Positions 35,804 to 45,565 are shown, counted from the first letter of the stretch. The stretch is 64,000 nucleotides of DNA from Clostridium sp. JN-9 (GCF_004103695.1 NZ_CP035280.1:2666001-2730000); one strand, 5' to 3'. Numbers and translations: made by a program. The notes: a model not told the origin generated them from the letters alone.

Positions 35804-38800
35804 TTATTTTATAGCATCCCAGAACTCCTGGTCACTAATATCTTTTATGAATCTATAACAGTTTCCTTTCATTGTAGTGTCAAATTGGCAGATTGCGGAG
35901 TAAAGACAATATTCACAAGGAGTTTTTTTGTTATTTTTATAAGGATTTATACTTATATTGCCTTCTAGTATTTCTTCGCAGATATTTACTATTGTCCCCC
36001 TGACAAATTCTCTTAAATCTTGAAACTGCTCAAGAGTAGCCACTGAGGATTTTGATTTTGATATACTTCCATCCTTCTTCACCATTACAGGCACTATAAG
36101 TGAGCTTCCTTGAATATCTCTGTCCATTTCCTTTATTATTTCAACGTCCTCCAGCAATAGTCCCTTCATCTTTAAGCTTGCTGCAATCTTCTTTTCTATT
36201 TCCTCATCAGATAAATATCCCTTTGCTTTTATAATAGGATCCTGCAATTTAAAGTATAAAATAGCTCCAGGCTCTGCTTCTTCTTCATGCTTTCCTGATA
36301 TCTGAGTCAATATGGCATCAAGATATATCAATAGCTGAAGTTCCATACCATTATATATATCAGATAATTTAAATTCTTTATTTCCGGATTTGTAGTCTAC
36401 TATTCTTAAATAAAGCTTATTATTTTTATGTAAAAAATCCAATCTGTCAACCCTTCCAATGAGCTCCACATCTTCTCCTGAGTGCAGCTGAATCTTTATA
36501 GGCTCATAGTCTCCTCCTCTGGAAAAAGATATTTCATATCCTGAAGGTCTGAATCCTCCCATTTTCATATGCTCAGTAATGAGCCAAACTGATTTTGTAA
36601 GTACCCTTTCAATATTATTGGCAACATGTTTATATCTTGGTGAACTGCTGAATATGCTGCCTGGTATTTTTACAATAGTATCTTCTACTATTTCACCAAC
36701 CGTTTTCTCGCACCATTCCTTGGTAATATCATTCCAGTCAATATTTTTTTCATTAACTATATTTGAAAAATGCTGAATTACATTGTGCATAAATGTCCCA
36801 AGATCAGGAGATGTCAAGGAATATATTTTTCTTTCCTTAGCTCTAAGCCCATACTGAACAAAGTAAGAGAAAGGGCATTCTGAAAATTTCTCCAGTCTTG
36901 ACACACTTATATTTAATTTATCCCCGTAAAGTTTTCTAATTTTTAGTGTGTTATTGACTTCCAGTGAATTTGTATAATCAAATCCTTTTACAATATTATT
37001 TATTTTTTTATTCCATAAATCATTTTCCTTGTACCATCTATATGTTTCTATCCATACAGGATTAATATCCACATTACCTGAATCCTTCTTAACTGATGAA
37101 ACCAATTGATTTAAAGTGGCTTTTGGATTCACTATTTTATTAATGCTTTCCTTAGCATCTGCATCCTCTGCAATTTCACTGCGTTCCTCAAGGTTTTTAA
37201 AAATCTTTTTAAGCCTTGATATAATTATAGATGGCCTCATGCTTTTTCCTTCAATATCAGATATTGAATAGCTAAGAGTAACACAGTCACTTACACTGGT
37301 TAAAATACTGTATACCTGAAAATTTTCTTCAAAGGCATCTTCCTTTGTGTTATTTCCAAGCTCTATACCATTTTCTCTAAGCATGATTCTGTCGCTGTCG
37401 TTTAATATTCCCTCTTCATCCTTACCTTTTGGAAATATTCCATCATTTACCCCCAGCAGAAAGAGAGCTTTAATTTCATGGCTCTTTAATCTATATACCG
37501 AGCTTACCAGTATTTGATCCAATGCAGGAGGAATTAATCCAATTTCATACTGCTGGAAACCAGCAAGCAAAACCTTAGAAAACTCATCTGTATTTATTTT
37601 ATCATCACCAAATATTTCTGCCACCTGATCTAAAACTTCCATTACAACGTTCCAAATCTGACCATAAGCATTGGCTTTATCCAGCTCATCCTGACTTTTA
37701 AACTGTTCTATCCAATTTTGAAGCTTATCTCCTGTATTATTATGGATTAAAAAATTATATACAGCTTCACACTTCTTTTTGGCTGTTCTGCACTTTTTTA
37801 ATTCTGAATGAAAAAGCTTTACAGGCTCTGCTGCTTTTTTTCTTATATCATTAATTTTATCTAAATTTATTTCTTCCTGAGCCTTTTCTTCATCTGTAAA
37901 ATCATAATTTAAACCATATTCCCATTTTTCATCCTTAGTCCACATTGAACCCTTAATTCCATTTTTCAAAACATAATTTTCAAGTAAATCTATTTCATCC
38001 ATAGTAACATTTGACAGCCCTGTTTTAAGATATCTAAATACGCTTTCATAGGACCAGTGTTTTGTAAATATTTCTAAAGCTGAAATTATATAAATTATAA
38101 GCTGGTTATTTTCAATGCTTCTTTTAGCATCTATGAAATATGGAATATCATACTCTGTGAAAATAGCTTTAACTATACTTTCATACTGCTCCAGGTCACC
38201 GCTTACCACAGCTATATCCTTATATCTGTATCCTTTATCTCTGCAAAGGTTTATTATTTCTCTGGCAGTAATTTCAACCTCATTGTACCTGTTTAAAGCT
38301 TTAATTATAGAAAGATTTTTAACATCCTTTTCATAAACCTTAAAAGGATATTCAAAAATATATTTTTCAAGATGCTGAAGCTCCTCATTATCTTTAAATC
38401 TGTAACATGGACTGCAGTTTAAAATTACCGGCTTGTCATATTTTATATTGTTATTTTTTATTATTTCAAGCAGTTTCTTTTCAGTTCTCTTCACAGGGCT
38501 GAATAAATCTGTATTTTGAGTTTCACTGTCTGAAACATCCTGACACAGCGATATGTTCACCCTATAGGCCTTCTTTAGAAGCTTCTCTATTATAAGATAT
38601 TCCTGTGGGGTAAAATCATAAAATTCATCTATCCAGATTTCAGCATTATTAAATAACGATGATTCATCAAGCTTTTCTATTAATATTGTTAAATCATCAT
38701 CGCTGTCTATATATTTTTCATGGAGCCTTTTTTCAAATTCTTCAAAAATTAATTTTATATCACTGACTTTATTTTTAAGATTTTCATCTTCGATCTTATC

Positions 38801-39232
38801 AATGCCTGAGTTTAGCTCAGTGACATCAATGCTGTATTTCTTTAATTCTGTAATTATTTCTCCAATTGTATTTGTGAATCCCTGCCTGTCTGCTACCCTG
38901 TTAAATACTTTCAGCTTATCTTTTACGCTGCTTATAACATTATAAATCAGCATGTTTCTTCCAGCCTCATTCATATGCTGTGCAGTGATTCCCCCTACTT
39001 CATTAAATACTGTATAAGCCATTCTCTTAAAACTTAATACCTGAGCTTTATTAATACTTTTTTCACCTATCATATTTATCATATTCTTTTCTGCCTGAAA
39101 GGAAAACTGCTCTGGTACAAGTATTATTAATGAATGCTTTGTTTCGTTATTAATTATTTTATTTTTTATATCATTAATGCAAAAATAACTTTTGCCGCTG
39201 CCTGCTCTTCCAAATATAAATCTTAAGCTCAT
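35804..39232 (-). CDS. addB: ATP-dependent helicase/nuclease subunit B
   Basis: The protein of about 1142 residues starts MSLRFIFGRAGSGKSYF, with the AddB Walker A motif at residues 8-15. The C-terminal RecB-family nuclease has GRVDRLD and RIVDYKSGNKEF. The Fe-S staple cysteines are in SECPFSYFV and CEYCLYSAIC. With AddA it resects double-strand breaks for RecA repair. The start ATG at 39232 has GGAGAGTG upstream; the longer frame begins with TTG inside that site. AddA usually lies directly downstream in clostridia, but here the next gene is the convergent cstA, so addA must be elsewhere. Confidence 0.93.
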   Translation of the reverse strand: MSLRFIFGRAGSGKSYFCINDIKNKIINNETKHSLIILVPEQFSFQAEKNMINMIGEKSINKAQVLSFKRMAYTVFNEVGGITAQHMNEAGRNMLIYNVISSVKDKLKVFNRVADRQGFTNTIGEIITELKKYSIDVTELNSGIDKIEDENLKNKVSDIKLIFEEFEKRLHEKYIDSDDDLTILIEKLDESSLFNNAEIWIDEFYDFTPQEYLIIEKLLKKAYRVNISLCQDVSDSETQNTDLFSPVKRTEKKLLEIIKNNNIKYDKPVILNCSPCYRFKDNEELQHLEKYIFEYPFKVYEKDVKNLSIIKALNRYNEVEITAREIINLCRDKGYRYKDIAVVSGDLEQYESIVKAIFTEYDIPYFIDAKRSIENNQLIIYIISALEIFTKHWSYESVFRYLKTGLSNVTMDEIDLLENYVLKNGIKGSMWTKDEKWEYGLNYDFTDEEKAQEEINLDKINDIRKKAAEPVKLFHSELKKCRTAKKKCEAVYNFLIHNNTGDKLQNWIEQFKSQDELDKANAYGQIWNVVMEVLDQVAEIFGDDKINTDEFSKVLLAGFQQYEIGLIPPALDQILVSSVYRLKSHEIKALFLLGVNDGIFPKGKDEEGILNDSDRIMLRENGIELGNNTKEDAFEENFQVYSILTSVSDCVTLSYSISDIEGKSMRPSIIISRLKKIFKNLEERSEIAEDADAKESINKIVNPKATLNQLVSSVKKDSGNVDINPVWIETYRWYKENDLWNKKINNIVKGFDYTNSLEVNNTLKIRKLYGDKLNISVSRLEKFSECPFSYFVQYGLRAKERKIYSLTSPDLGTFMHNVIQHFSNIVNEKNIDWNDITKEWCEKTVGEIVEDTIVKIPGSIFSSSPRYKHVANNIERVLTKSVWLITEHMKMGGFRPSGYEISFSRGGDYEPIKIQLHSGEDVELIGRVDRLDFLHKNNKLYLRIVDYKSGNKEFKLSDIYNGMELQLLIYLDAILTQISGKHEEEAEPGAILYFKLQDPIIKAKGYLSDEEIEKKIAASLKMKGLLLEDVEIIKEMDRDIQGSSLIVPVMVKKDGSISKSKSSVATLEQFQDLREFVRGTIVNICEEILEGNISINPYKNNKKTPCEYCLYSAICQFDTTMKGNCYRFIKDISDQEFWDAIK

Positions 39233-39587
39233 ATAATCACTCTCCAATTACATATAGTTTACCAAAAAAACATAAATAATGCTTATATCTTTTGTAAATT
39301 ATAAAAAAACATAATTATAGTAATATTTCATTTATATATGTCATATCTTATATATGTACTATATTATTTATTATTTATTTTAAATTATATATACAAAATT
39401 AAATAAATTTATGTTAAAATATACATTGTGAATTTTACAATAAAGGCATTAGTATAGTATAAATAAAAAGCAATTTGGTAATATGTCAAGAACAAAATAA
39501 AAAGAAAATGAAATGATTCTTCAAAAAAAGGGTAACCCTAATAAACATACAGTCAAATCAGAATGTATGTTCGTGTGTCTTATATAA

Positions 39588-40862
39588 TTAATCTACTCTA
39601 TTTGAAGAGTAGAGTTGATTTTTAGCCAGCAATCCAAAAATCAAACGGATTAATTTACGAGAAGTTAGCGCGAGTGCTCGTTTATGCTGATGTGTAGTCA
39701 CTTCAGCAAATTTCTTCTGGTAGAAAGCTTGATATTCAGGAACGTGTCTTATGACACTACCAGCGGCTTCTATCAGATAATAACGTAAATAACGGTTACC
39801 TGCTTTGTTCATTGGCGTATTTTCAGCCTTGAAATCACCAGATTGATTTTCTTTCCATACGATGCCAGCATATTTAGCAATAGCATCATTATTAGGGAAT
39901 GCATGCACACTGCCTAATTCGGCAAGAATACCACTGGAATAAACAGGGCCAAAACCAGGGATTGACATGAGAATTTGATATTCCACAGGATTCATTCCCA
40001 TAACCGCTTTCTCAATGGCTTTATTAATAGTACTCAGTTCTTTTTCAAAAGCCTGAATACAGTTAAAAGAGCATGCAATTGAAGTCGTTAATGGCTCATA
40101 CAAACATTTATCAAGGCGATATGAATTACGAGCAGCTTGTTGAAGAATTTTAGCAGTCATCTGTGGATCAGAAATTCTCTTTCGACTCTTTGTATTGATG
40201 AATTCAACAAGTTCTTCTATGGAAGCATTTGCAATGTCTTCAGAAGATAAAAAATCCGTCAGGATAGAGGAAGCAGTGGCACCATATTTATTAGAAAAAG
40301 GATGTTCTTCACCATCTAACAAAGCAAATTCGCTAAACTTGAGAAATACATTTGATAGCATATATGTCTTCTCCCTGGTTAAGCATTCAACTATATGAAG
40401 CCTGTGTCTTGTAAGCCTTTGTAGGGCAAGGTATTGAGAACCACGCCAAGGCTCAGTATGAATCCTGCCGACTCTTGCAAAATCAGCAATAACAAAAGAG
40501 TCAATGCCATCATTTTTGTTAAGAGCATTAAAGGAATCTTTGTAGTTAGCAACTTCCTTAGGATTCAAACAGTAGACGTAGGGTTTATATGGCACAAGTT
40601 TTTCACTTGCAGATAAAAAATTAGCTATATGCACGCCATAAAATGAAGTAGACTCAAGACCAATAATAGTAACCTTAAATATATTATTTTCTAGTATCTT
40701 GACGAGCATGGATTCTAGTTGTTCTGCACCAGATTGTGTATTAGGAACAGGTTTCATTTTAATAAAAAATTCCTGTTCAAAGTTAATTGCAGAGACAACA
40801 TTTTGTCTCGCACCAATATCGATACCAACAAATAGAGTTGATAAGTAATCTACTTTCTTCAT
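39588..40862 (-). CDS. IS110-family transposase (bridge-RNA-guided recombinase)
   Basis: The 424-residue protein has the N-terminal RuvC-like DEDD domain (FVGIDIGARQNVVSAI with the first Asp; IIGLESTSFYGVHIA; NKNDGIDSFVIADFAR) and the C-terminal Transposase_20 domain. The latter shows IPGFGPVYSSGILAELG, and NKAGNRYLRYYLIEAAGS with the catalytic serine region. The frame is intact and apparently active. I start at ATG 40862 behind GGTGGTGA; upstream codons to 40955 fall in the non-coding RNA region. Confidence 0.93.
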   Translation of the reverse strand: MKKVDYLSTLFVGIDIGARQNVVSAINFEQEFFIKMKPVPNTQSGAEQLESMLVKILENNIFKVTIIGLESTSFYGVHIANFLSASEKLVPYKPYVYCLNPKEVANYKDSFNALNKNDGIDSFVIADFARVGRIHTEPWRGSQYLALQRLTRHRLHIVECLTREKTYMLSNVFLKFSEFALLDGEEHPFSNKYGATASSILTDFLSSEDIANASIEELVEFINTKSRKRISDPQMTAKILQQAARNSYRLDKCLYEPLTTSIACSFNCIQAFEKELSTINKAIEKAVMGMNPVEYQILMSIPGFGPVYSSGILAELGSVHAFPNNDAIAKYAGIVWKENQSGDFKAENTPMNKAGNRYLRYYLIEAAGSVIRHVPEYQAFYQKKFAEVTTHQHKRALALTSRKLIRLIFGLLAKNQLYSSNRVD

Positions 40863-40916
40863 GAAATCACCACCTTTCGAAAGTAATGAGGAAATTAGAA
40901 AAGGAATTATCCTAAT

Positions 40917-41027
40917 CCAGAGTACTGACTGCAACCTCGCGTAATCAGCATTCAACCAAGCGAAATACCTTGCTGGTGGCTACGAATGGAGATGCAACAT
41001 TTGTGTAAGCAGAATTTGATACTCTGG
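40917..41027 (-). ncRNA. candidate IS110 bridge RNA region
   Basis: Arms CCAGAGTA (40917-40924) and TACTCTGG (41020-41027) can close a structured domain of about 110 nt upstream of the transposase. Within it are further pairable segments and unpaired stretches that could act as guide loops. IS110-family elements encode a bridge RNA in this end that pairs with donor and target DNA. The exact ends, loops and guides were not derived. Confidence 0.5.
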
Positions 41028-41189
41028 TCAGGCTGCAAGCTTTCTAGGCAATAACAATATGTTTTGCAGGAGAATACAGCAGTAACCTTCGCTAAAGTCC
41101 GTTAGGACTATTTTAGCATTAGGAAATTCCTTTATAAATAGTTAATGTAAGTTGTATAGATAGGAATGTAAAATAGATAGCAATAATGA

Positions 41190-41292
41190 ATTGGGGGAAT
41201 CCCCACAGAAAAACATAGATACTTTCTTATCTATACTAAAATATAAAAATAAATAAGTTTATAGCAGTCATTTAACTGACTATAAACTTATT
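41190..41292 (+). promoter_or_regulatory. leader with three consecutive hairpins before the PFK gene
   Basis: Three hairpins follow one another: TGGGGGAATCCCCA (about 41197-41210), TAGATA/TATCTA (about 41217-41234) and a long stem AATAAGTTTATAG..TCA / TGACTATAAACTTATT (41252-41292). The last ends 5 bp before the GAGGAGAG ribosome site and has no U-tract, so it is more likely an mRNA-stabilising or regulatory leader than a terminator. It matches no riboswitch class I know. Confidence 0.45.
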
Positions 41293-41310
41293 ATACGAGG
41301 AGAGTAAATT

Positions 41311-42531
41311 ATGGGAAATTGTCTTGTTGCACAATCAGGGGGACCTACAGCAGTTATTAATTCAAGTGTTATAGGTGTATTACAGGGTGCAATTGAAAGT
41401 AAATACTACCAGAATGTTTTTGCAGGAATAAATGGAATAGAAGGAATTCTTAATGGAAAAATAATAAACTTAGGTGATACTTTAAAAGACAAAGATAAAC
41501 ATTTCAAGTATACTCCTTCCTCAGGACTGGGATCCTGCAGATATAAAATGAAAGATTTTCATGATGATGATAGTGAATACATTCAATTTTTCAATATTCT
41601 AAAAGAATATGATATTCAAACCTTTTTTTATATTGGAGGCAATGACTCCATGGATACTGTTTCTAAACTAAGTAAATATGCAAAGCTGAATTCTCTTAAC
41701 TATCAAATAATCGGTATACCTAAAACTATAGATAATGATTTAACCTGTACAGATCATACCCCTGGATTTGGAAGCTCTGCAAAATTAATATCTACTATAG
41801 TTCTTGAAACATATCTGGATTCAAGTGTATATAAAAATAACGGCATATTTATTATTGAAACAATGGGCCGTGATACAGGATGGCTGGCAGCCAGCGCCTG
41901 TTTAGCAAAAATAGATGGAAAAGCAGCTGCTGACTTTATTTATATCCCGGAAGCAGCTTTTGATAAAGATAAATTTTTAATTGATGTGGAGCAAAGATTT
42001 AAAGATCAGAATCAGGTTTATATTGTGGTTTCAGAAGGAATTAAATATGAAGATGGTACTTTTGTATCTGAAACAGATTCAAGTGCATGTCACGATAACT
42101 TTGGACATGCCCAATTAGGCGGAGTTAAAAATGTATTGAGACAAATGATAATAAATAAAGGCATTACTTCAAGGGTTAAAACTTTGGAATTAGGTGTAAT
42201 TCAAAGATGTGCAATGCACTGCTGTTCAGATGTTGATATTGAAGAAGCTTACAGATGCGGAAAAGACGCAGTAAAATTCTCCATAGAAGGTGTCACAGGG
42301 AAAATGGTATCCATTGAAAGGTTATGTAATAACCCTTATAAATCAAGGGATATTTTAGTTAATGTTTCTGATGTGGCAAATAATATAAAGTATTTCCCAA
42401 AGGAATGGGTTAAAGATAACAATAATATAAGTGACAAAGCTTTAGAATACTTTAGTCCTTTAGTTGAAGGCTGTCCATCTTTTACAGTAGAAAATAATAC
42501 AAAAAATTATACTATAATAAAAAAATGTTGA
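41311..42531 (+). CDS. pfp: 6-phosphofructokinase, probably pyrophosphate-dependent
   Basis: The 406-residue PFK-family protein has the N-terminal VAQSGGPTAVINSSV, the donor-binding motif IGGNDSMDT and the catalytic GIPKTIDNDLTCTDHTPGFGSSAK, with ETMGRDTGWLAA and EGIKYEDG further on. ATP-dependent enzymes have GGDGS and PGTIDND; the Lys in PKTIDND and the non-glycine in GGNDS are marks of PPi-using enzymes. It phosphorylates fructose 6-phosphate reversibly in glycolysis. Donor specificity is inferred. It stands alone, with a hairpin-rich leader and its own terminator. Confidence 0.85.
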   Translation: MGNCLVAQSGGPTAVINSSVIGVLQGAIESKYYQNVFAGINGIEGILNGKIINLGDTLKDKDKHFKYTPSSGLGSCRYKMKDFHDDDSEYIQFFNILKEYDIQTFFYIGGNDSMDTVSKLSKYAKLNSLNYQIIGIPKTIDNDLTCTDHTPGFGSSAKLISTIVLETYLDSSVYKNNGIFIIETMGRDTGWLAASACLAKIDGKAAADFIYIPEAAFDKDKFLIDVEQRFKDQNQVYIVVSEGIKYEDGTFVSETDSSACHDNFGHAQLGGVKNVLRQMIINKGITSRVKTLELGVIQRCAMHCCSDVDIEEAYRCGKDAVKFSIEGVTGKMVSIERLCNNPYKSRDILVNVSDVANNIKYFPKEWVKDNNNISDKALEYFSPLVEGCPSFTVENNTKNYTIIKKC

Positions 42532-42555
42532 TTTCTATATTTTAGAAATCAACAT
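42525..42555. terminator. bidirectional terminator between PFK and glycosyltransferase genes
   Basis: A perfect 13-bp stem ATGTTGATTTCTA / TAGAAATCAACAT has a 5-nt loop. It includes the PFK stop codon and lies 7 bp from the stop of the convergent gene. A-rich and T-rich flanks fit termination both ways. Confidence 0.85.
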
Positions 42556-42562
42556 CCCTATT

Positions 42563-44011
42563 TTATGGTTTTTCGGATTCCTTCTTTGCTTTACTTACAG
42601 GTTTTCTTTTAGGCTTTTTTTCTAATTTAGCTTCCTCACTTTTATTTTTCTCTGTTTCTGATTTTACTAATTTGGTTTCACCTGCTTTTTTTGATACTGC
42701 TTTTTTTGATACTGCTTTCTTTTTCACTATGCTTTCAGTTGTATTTTTCTTCTTAGCAGGGCTTTTCTTCTTAGCAGGAATCTTCTTCTCTTCAGTATTA
42801 TCCTTTGTAATTTTTTTATCTTCCTTTGTTTCCCATTCAGTTCCCTTAGATTCCTCTTTCACCATATTATACATTTCCATTGTAAGCTCTGCTACTTTGT
42901 GCCATTCATATTTTTCCTTAACTGAATTTAAACCATTTTCCTTAAATTGCTCTGCTAATTTATCATTAGAAAGAATTTCTAATATGCTGTCCCTTAAATT
43001 ATCACATGAGCCTGGGGTAACCTTTAATCCGTTTAATTTATGCTGAACTATTTCACTTAGTCCACCTGTATTTGACACTACTACAGGGCATCCTGCTGCC
43101 ATAGCTTCTAAAGCCACTATTCCAAAAGGTTCATAAAGAGATGGAAATACAGCTGCATTTGATACCTTGTACAGCTTGTCTCTTTCCTCATCATTCATAT
43201 AACCTGAAAACAATACTTTTTCCTTGAGCCCCATTTTGCATACCCTGTCTTCCAATTCTTCTGTCATTGGTCCTTTACCCGCAATTACAAATTTTGCATT
43301 GGGATATGATTTTAATATGCCTGGAACAGTATCAATTAATATTTGAATTCCCTTTTCAAAAACATGTCTTCCAATAAACAAAACTATCTTTTCATTGTCT
43401 AATGCATACTTTTTTCTAAATTCACTTAAATCCTCTTCAATATTAACAGCATTTACTCCATTAGGTATTATCCAAACCTTGTCTTCCTGAACAGAGAATA
43501 ATTCACATACCTGTTTTTTCATAAAACTGCTGCATGTTACAATTTTCCATGATTCATTTGCAAGCATCCATTCTGCAGAGGAAATGTACTTCTGCAGCTC
43601 AGTTCTAATACCGCCGTTTCTTCCATATTCAGTGGCATGTATTGTAGATACCATTGGTATTTTATATATCCACTTTAAACATTTTGCACTGTATGTAGTT
43701 AACCAGTCATGGGCATGTATTAAATCAAACCCTCCATAGGTGTTAATTAGCTTTGAAGCCTCTTCTATTATTGCAAAGTTAAGATGCATTACCCATTTTG
43801 TAAAGTCCTCAGTATCCAGCTTGTATGGAATTACTCTGTGAACAAAAACCCCCTTGTCAACCTGCTCCAGCACTGCATTTTCTTCTTCGCATGTAACTAC
43901 ATGTACTTCATTTCCCTCATCCTTAAGGCTTTGACATAAATTATATACATGTGTTGAAAGCCCCCCAACAGTCTTAGGTGGATATTCCCATGATAACATT
44001 AATATTTTCAT
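42563..44011 (-). CDS. GT4-family glycosyltransferase with histone-H1-like basic tail
   Basis: Residues 1-390 form a GT-B glycosyltransferase of the GT4/glycogen-synthase-like group: MKILMLSWEYPPKTVGGLSTHVYNL, HDWLTTYSAKCLKW, FIGRHVFEKGIQILIDTVP and the EX7E region PSLYEPFGIVALEAMAAGCPVVVS. Related proteins use ADP- or UDP-glucose to make glycogen-like glucans. The last about 85 residues are lysine/alanine/serine-rich with PAKKK, KKAVSKKAVSKKA and KPKRKPVSKAKK repeats, like a histone H1 tail, and are unusual for this family. AGGAGG ribosome site. Confidence 0.87.
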   Translation of the reverse strand: MKILMLSWEYPPKTVGGLSTHVYNLCQSLKDEGNEVHVVTCEEENAVLEQVDKGVFVHRVIPYKLDTEDFTKWVMHLNFAIIEEASKLINTYGGFDLIHAHDWLTTYSAKCLKWIYKIPMVSTIHATEYGRNGGIRTELQKYISSAEWMLANESWKIVTCSSFMKKQVCELFSVQEDKVWIIPNGVNAVNIEEDLSEFRKKYALDNEKIVLFIGRHVFEKGIQILIDTVPGILKSYPNAKFVIAGKGPMTEELEDRVCKMGLKEKVLFSGYMNDEERDKLYKVSNAAVFPSLYEPFGIVALEAMAAGCPVVVSNTGGLSEIVQHKLNGLKVTPGSCDNLRDSILEILSNDKLAEQFKENGLNSVKEKYEWHKVAELTMEMYNMVKEESKGTEWETKEDKKITKDNTEEKKIPAKKKSPAKKKNTTESIVKKKAVSKKAVSKKAGETKLVKSETEKNKSEEAKLEKKPKRKPVSKAKKESEKP

Positions 44012-44404
44012 ATTATTCCTCCTAATATTTTAATATGCAATATTATATTTTATAAATTTCATTTTACCTGAAGTAAAATATTCATTATTAGAATAGTCAA
44101 AATTAAACTATTAATTCAATTATAATTATTTTATTTATTTTTTCAACCCATTTAAGCAATATATTTATATTTATACACACAAATCATTGAATTATAAGTT
44201 TATATTTAAATCTCTAATAATATCTCCATATATCTAATATTATATTGAAGTTTTGTTTCTAATAGTGACATATTATGACTACTTTCTCCAATATTTTATA
44301 TACTTTTTAGTTACATATTTACTTTTTTTGTTTTGTAAACGATGTAATCCTTTATTTGATTCTGAAACTTTATTTCATTTAGCTTTCAATATTTTAAGAA
44401 GTCC

Positions 44405-44600
44405 TGCTTTAAGAATATTGCCTAAAGGATTTTTGGGATTGCTGCGGTGATTAGATATTTACTTTCTATAGACATATGGCTCTTTTAAATAATAATGTTG
44501 ATGTGAATAGGACTTTAGCAAAAGAACAAAGATTAAAGAAGGAGCCTTGCATCAGCAATTTTAACTGCTAATGCGAAAGCCCCTATTTATATCAGTATTT
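44405..44600. repeat. IS1595-like left end plus hairpin mosaic
   Basis: The spacer 44012-44614 has no gene; its first 390 bp are plain AT-rich DNA with the glycosyltransferase promoter. From 44412 to 44535 it matches the reverse complement of 60520-60636: the segment GGGATTGCTGCGGTGATTAG, the terminal sequence TATGGCTCTTTTAAATAATA (from about 44475), and AACAAAGATTAAAG. It then switches at the heptamers to TTGCATCAGCA..AACTGCTAATGC (44548-44575), a hairpin also found at 59792-59821. It carries no transposase. Confidence 0.7.
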
Positions 44601-44614
44601 TATAGTGTATATAA

Positions 44615-45550
44615 TTATTTCTTAAGCATTTCTCCTATTGCAGCTATGCTGCCAAGAGAAGAAAGAGTTTCATTTGGTAAAATTAATTTATTAGCTGGGT
44701 TCTTAGCCATTTCTTGTAGTGCCTCTACCTGCTTAAGGGCAATAACAGTTTCATTTGTTCCTGATTCCAATATAGCTTTATTAACCATTCTGATTGCCTG
44801 GGCCTGAGCTTCAGCTACAGCCTCAATAGCCTTAGCTTTACCTTCTGCTTCAAGGAGCTGAGATTCTTTTAAGCCTTCAGCATGTCTGATATTGGCTTCC
44901 TTTTCTCCTTCTGCCTGCAGTATTTTTGCCTGTTTTTCACCTTCGGCTCTGGTCATATCGCTCTGTTTTTCTCCTTCTGCCTGTAGTATAACGGCTCTCT
45001 TGTCTCTTTCTGCCCTCATCTGTTTCTCCATTGCCTGCTGAATTTCTGCAGGTGGAATAATATTCTTAATTTCAACTGAAAGTATCTTTATGCCATAAGC
45101 ATCTGTTATTTCATCAACAACCAATAGTAATTCATTATTGATTTTATCTCTTCCTGACAAAACCTCATCCAGTGTCATGTTACCAACTATATTTCTCATA
45201 TTTGTTATTGTAGAATAAATAATACCTGACTTAAAACTTTCAATATTATAAACTGCATCTTTTGCATTCATTACTTTGAAAAAGATAACATTATCTATGG
45301 ATATCTTAACATTATCCTTTGTAATAACATTCTGAGGATCGATATCCAGGATCTGCTGCTTTGTTGAAACCCTTTTTCTTACAAAGTCTGCAAAAGGAAT
45401 GGTAAAATGCCATCCTGGCTCCAGCACCTTGTAAAATTGCCCCAATCTCTCAAGAATAAAGACATAACCTGTGTTTACAACTTTAATACAAGATAATAGC
45501 ATTAATAGAATAAAAACTAATAAGATTAAAAAGACTATTTTAGTAATCAT
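44615..45550 (-). CDS. SPFH/band-7 (stomatin/QmcA-like) membrane protein
   Basis: The 311-residue protein has one N-terminal membrane helix (IVFLILLVFILLMLLSCI). The SPFH domain follows (GYVFILERLGQFYKVLEPGWHFTIPFADFVRKRVSTKQQILDIDPQNVITKDNV), then a long alanine/glutamate coiled coil with repeated QAEGEKQ units (KRAVILQAEGEKQSDMTRAEGEKQAKILQAEGEKEANIRHAEG). It forms membrane-organising oligomers. The neighbouring NfeD-like gene, 15 bp upstream, is the usual partner. GGGGG ribosome site. Confidence 0.93.
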   Translation of the reverse strand: MITKIVFLILLVFILLMLLSCIKVVNTGYVFILERLGQFYKVLEPGWHFTIPFADFVRKRVSTKQQILDIDPQNVITKDNVKISIDNVIFFKVMNAKDAVYNIESFKSGIIYSTITNMRNIVGNMTLDEVLSGRDKINNELLLVVDEITDAYGIKILSVEIKNIIPPAEIQQAMEKQMRAERDKRAVILQAEGEKQSDMTRAEGEKQAKILQAEGEKEANIRHAEGLKESQLLEAEGKAKAIEAVAEAQAQAIRMVNKAILESGTNETVIALKQVEALQEMAKNPANKLILPNETLSSLGSIAAIGEMLKK

Positions 45551-45565
45551 AAATTTACCCCCTGA

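Larger units (their letters stand above)
39540..41120 (-). mobile_element. IS110-family insertion sequence (ends approximate)
   Basis: The element contains one transposase gene and a long non-coding stretch upstream of it, the IS110 layout. IS110 elements lack clear inverted repeats and target duplications, so the ends cannot be fixed by eye. A small palindrome ACATACA/TGTATGT (39545-39570) lies after the transposase stop and may mark the right-end region. The AT-rich spacer 39233-39540 between it and addB shows no gene. The GC content of the non-coding stretch is higher than that of the flanks. Confidence 0.75.

Noticed and set aside
44253-44450. 64-codon plus-strand frame ending ILPKGFLGLLR
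   Set aside because: No ribosome site, and its end lies in a repeat also present at 60576-60636, so it is repeat-derived and not a gene.
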